From JAEUIE01 sp047602475 (GTDB lineage Bacteria; Planctomycetota; Planctomycetia; Gemmatales; HRBIN36), in assembly GCA_047602475.1 (NCBI GenBank), contig JASGHE010000002.1:1674001-1738000 (forward strand): DNA of 64,000 bases, written 5' to 3'. Numbering within the stretch: the stretch's first letter is position 1; every line of letters starts with the position of its first letter. Shown piece after piece: positions 62,066 through 64,000 of this stretch. The position numbers and the translations under genes were made by a program. The notes under the pieces are model-generated. The model had not been told where the DNA came from and did not search any database. It saw only the letters and a program-made list of their open reading frames with translations.

Positions 62066-64000
62066 CTACGCTTCCTTGGTCGTAGCCGTTGCTGCCGGTT
62101 TGCTCTTACGGGAACCGACTGCGAAGAGGATTAAGGCGAGCACCACGAAGGCACCTAGAGCTATGAGCTTGTAGGAGTTAGCATCCTCGTAGTCCTTGGT
62201 GCCATAAATCCTTTCTCCGAAGTTGATCGCCTTCAAGAAGCCATCGGGCAGGAAGTTGAACATGGCGATGATCAGGGCACACAGGGTTCCGCCGGCGATG
62301 AAGCCGCTGGAAAGAAGGATGCCTGAACTGGTTTCGTTTTCACTCTCTTCCGCAGAACGACGGGCAAAGAGGTCGCAGAGCCAGCGGATGACGCCGCCCG
62401 CAAAGATCGGAGTGGTCGAGCCGAGCGGGAGATACATGCCCACGGCGAAAGGCAGGGCACGAATGCCTGCGAGTTCCAGCGACACGGCGATGAGGATGCC
62501 GATGATGACCATGCCCCATTCGAGCTTCCCTCCCAGGATGCCTTCGATCAGCGAGGTAAAGAGTTGAGGTTGCGGGGCGGCGAAGGCTTTGGGAGCGGGT
62601 TCGCCGTTGTCCATCACCTTGTCCTTTTGGGCAATGGGAATATCGGTGCGGTAGGCTGCCTTGCCCTGGGCATCGACCAGATAGCGTCCTTCGGGCACTC
62701 CGGAGATTTCACCAGTCCGCACATGCACCACCTTGTACTCGGCCTGATCCTTGTCGGTATAAGGCCTGCCTACTTTTTCGGTGGAGGCGTCGGCGGGAAC
62801 CTTCAGTGCTACTGTTGGCAGTTCTTTCTTGGTGTAGTGAACGCCTGCGGAATTGAGCATGAGCATCGTGAGGCCAATCACGATGGCTGAGGCGACTGCC
62901 CCGATGACGATGGCCCACTGCTGGTAGACCGGTGTGGCACCCACGAGGTAGCCGGTCTTCAAATCCTGCGAGGTGGTTCCGCCGTTAGAGGAGGCGATGC
63001 AGACGACGGCGGCGATGGTGAGAGCCGTCAGCATCGCAGAGGTGCCTGTTTGCCCCAGCACCCAGAAGATGAGGCAGACCAGCAGAATGGTGGCGATAGT
63101 CATACCAGAGATGGGGTTGGACGAGGAGCCGACTTCACCGGTCAGACGGGAGGAGACGGTCACAAAGAGGAAACCAAAGAGAAGGATCATCACCGCGCCG
63201 AGCAGGCCGGTGAAGCCGAACCCTAATCCCAGAGAGGGAATGGCCATCAGGGCCACAACGAGCCCCAGGCTACCCAGTAGCACGTAACTCATGGGCATAT
63301 CAGTTTCGGTGCGAATGTTCTTCTTGGCACCGGCGCCGCCCTTGAGATCACGCAAGCCGGAGAGAATCGAAGCGAGAATGAGGGGCAGAGCCCGGCACAT
63401 GCTGATGATGCCACCCGCAGCGACGGCACCAGCACCGATATACCGCAAATAACTTCCCTTGATCTTGCCTGGGTCCATCTTGCTGATCAGCTCAGTGCCA
63501 GGGGCGATAGGCGCGGTAGAATTCTCGCCGAAGGTAGCAATGAGCGGCCCCAACACGAAATACGAGAGAACTGCGCCTGCCATCATCAAGCCTGCTACTT
63601 TCGGGCCGATGAGGTAACCGACGCCCAGAAGTTCAGGAGAGAGTTCACCGCTGATGGCTGCGCCTTTGAGGCCCACTTTCGACCCATCAGCCCCCAGGCT
63701 ATAGAGGTTCTTGGAGGGTTCATCCGCCCAGAACTTCATCCCCGCGCTCAAGAACTTGTGGAAGAAGGCGACGAAGAAACCCAGGAAGACCATCTTCGCT
63801 GTGGTGCCACCGGTTTCGCCGGCTTTGAGCACCTCGGCACAGGCGACGCCTTCAGGGTACTTAAGCATGCCATGCTGTTTGACGATGAAGGCACGGCGAA
63901 GGGGGATCATCATCAAGATGCCGAGCACGCTGCCGAGTATGGAGACGGTCATCACACGGGTGATGTCCATTTCAAAGCCGAGCAGCAAGAGAGCTGGCAT
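62066..64000 (-). CDS. OPT family oligopeptide transporter, N-terminus beyond right edge
   Basis: A partial polytopic membrane protein of 644 residues with many hydrophobic segments, open to the right edge. OPT-family motifs are seen: GSSSNPISGMT and KYPEGVACAEVLKAGE. A long hydrophilic loop with about 110 residues (KVPADASTEKVGRPYTDKDQ and onwards) is in the second half. Members import small peptides or metal-chelate complexes with protons. It ends in a charged tail (KSKPAATATTKEA). The stop TAG is at 62066-62068 and a strong terminator follows. The substrate is unknown. Confidence 0.93.
   Translation of the reverse strand: MPALLLLGFEMDITRVMTVSILGSVLGILMMIPLRRAFIVKQHGMLKYPEGVACAEVLKAGETGGTTAKMVFLGFFVAFFHKFLSAGMKFWADEPSKNLYSLGADGSKVGLKGAAISGELSPELLGVGYLIGPKVAGLMMAGAVLSYFVLGPLIATFGENSTAPIAPGTELISKMDPGKIKGSYLRYIGAGAVAAGGIISMCRALPLILASILSGLRDLKGGAGAKKNIRTETDMPMSYVLLGSLGLVVALMAIPSLGLGFGFTGLLGAVMILLFGFLFVTVSSRLTGEVGSSSNPISGMTIATILLVCLIFWVLGQTGTSAMLTALTIAAVVCIASSNGGTTSQDLKTGYLVGATPVYQQWAIVIGAVASAIVIGLTMLMLNSAGVHYTKKELPTVALKVPADASTEKVGRPYTDKDQAEYKVVHVRTGEISGVPEGRYLVDAQGKAAYRTDIPIAQKDKVMDNGEPAPKAFAAPQPQLFTSLIEGILGGKLEWGMVIIGILIAVSLELAGIRALPFAVGMYLPLGSTTPIFAGGVIRWLCDLFARRSAEESENETSSGILLSSGFIAGGTLCALIIAMFNFLPDGFLKAINFGERIYGTKDYEDANSYKLIALGAFVVLALILFAVGSRKSKPAATATTKEA

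Overview
The window is bacterial and reads as a member of the Planctomycetota, most like the Gemmataceae and relatives. This is inferred from gene content: three secreted proteins with an N-terminal LEDRxxP motif, a cysteine-bracketed YTV-repeat wall protein, a Tat-exported DUF1501 protein, two PEP-CTERM proteins, an ECF sigma factor paired with a Ser/Thr kinase carrying WD40 repeats, a very large kinase-FGE protein, and a PPC-domain secreted protein. No rRNA, tRNA, CRISPR array, insertion sequence or phage module was recognised.

Layout. 1-5.8 kb, minus strand: Gfo/Idh/MocA oxidoreductase, epimerase, cob(I)alamin adenosyltransferase, orphan histidine kinase, then an ECF sigma factor, overlapping anti-sigma-like membrane protein and a secreted protein cut by the left edge. 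6-9.6 kb, plus: PEP-CTERM protein, DUF1501 protein, small SWIM protein. 9.7-14.1 kb, minus: FabG-like reductase, DUF6263-like protein, YqgE, CCA-adding enzyme and RsmD. 14.5-17.1 kb, plus: PPC protein. 17.2-20.0 kb, minus: TPR-like membrane protein and ABC-2 permease. 20.2-27.0 kb, plus, visibly G+C-richer: ECF factor, kinase-WD40 protein, 1318-residue beta-repeat PEP-CTERM protein. 27.0-36.4 kb, minus: LEDR Ig-repeat protein, LEDR metallophosphatase, NIPSNAP protein, O-methyltransferase. 36.6-39.9 kb, plus: LEDR beta-helix/lipase fusion. Then an SDR, an A+T-rich orphan and the kinase-FGE giant; SecA, WaaA and an HdeD-like protein; a YTV protein; TopA; a SurA/PpiD-like protein; and an OPT transporter cut by the right edge.

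Two features stand out. First, the intergenic space is filled with palindromes of at least eight sequence families. They include a nested element of about 200 bp present three times with both arms kept complementary, and an unrelated sequence built on the same plan. Several families overlap gene ends and supply stop codons, and one lies in frame inside waaA. Second, the window carries about twelve single-base indels (both +1 and -1) and at least one in-frame stop in otherwise well-conserved genes, including secA. Residual sequencing error in the assembly is the most economical explanation, although the sigma-kinase locus at 20-23 kb may be really decaying.

Functionally the window mixes housekeeping (SecA, TopA, RsmD, CCA enzyme, WaaA, YqgE) with envelope and extracellular proteins (LEDR, PEP-CTERM, YTV, PPC) and regulatory proteins (two ECF factors, a histidine kinase, two Ser/Thr kinases). 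The exosortase needed by the PEP-CTERM proteins and the ATPase for the ABC permease are not in the window.
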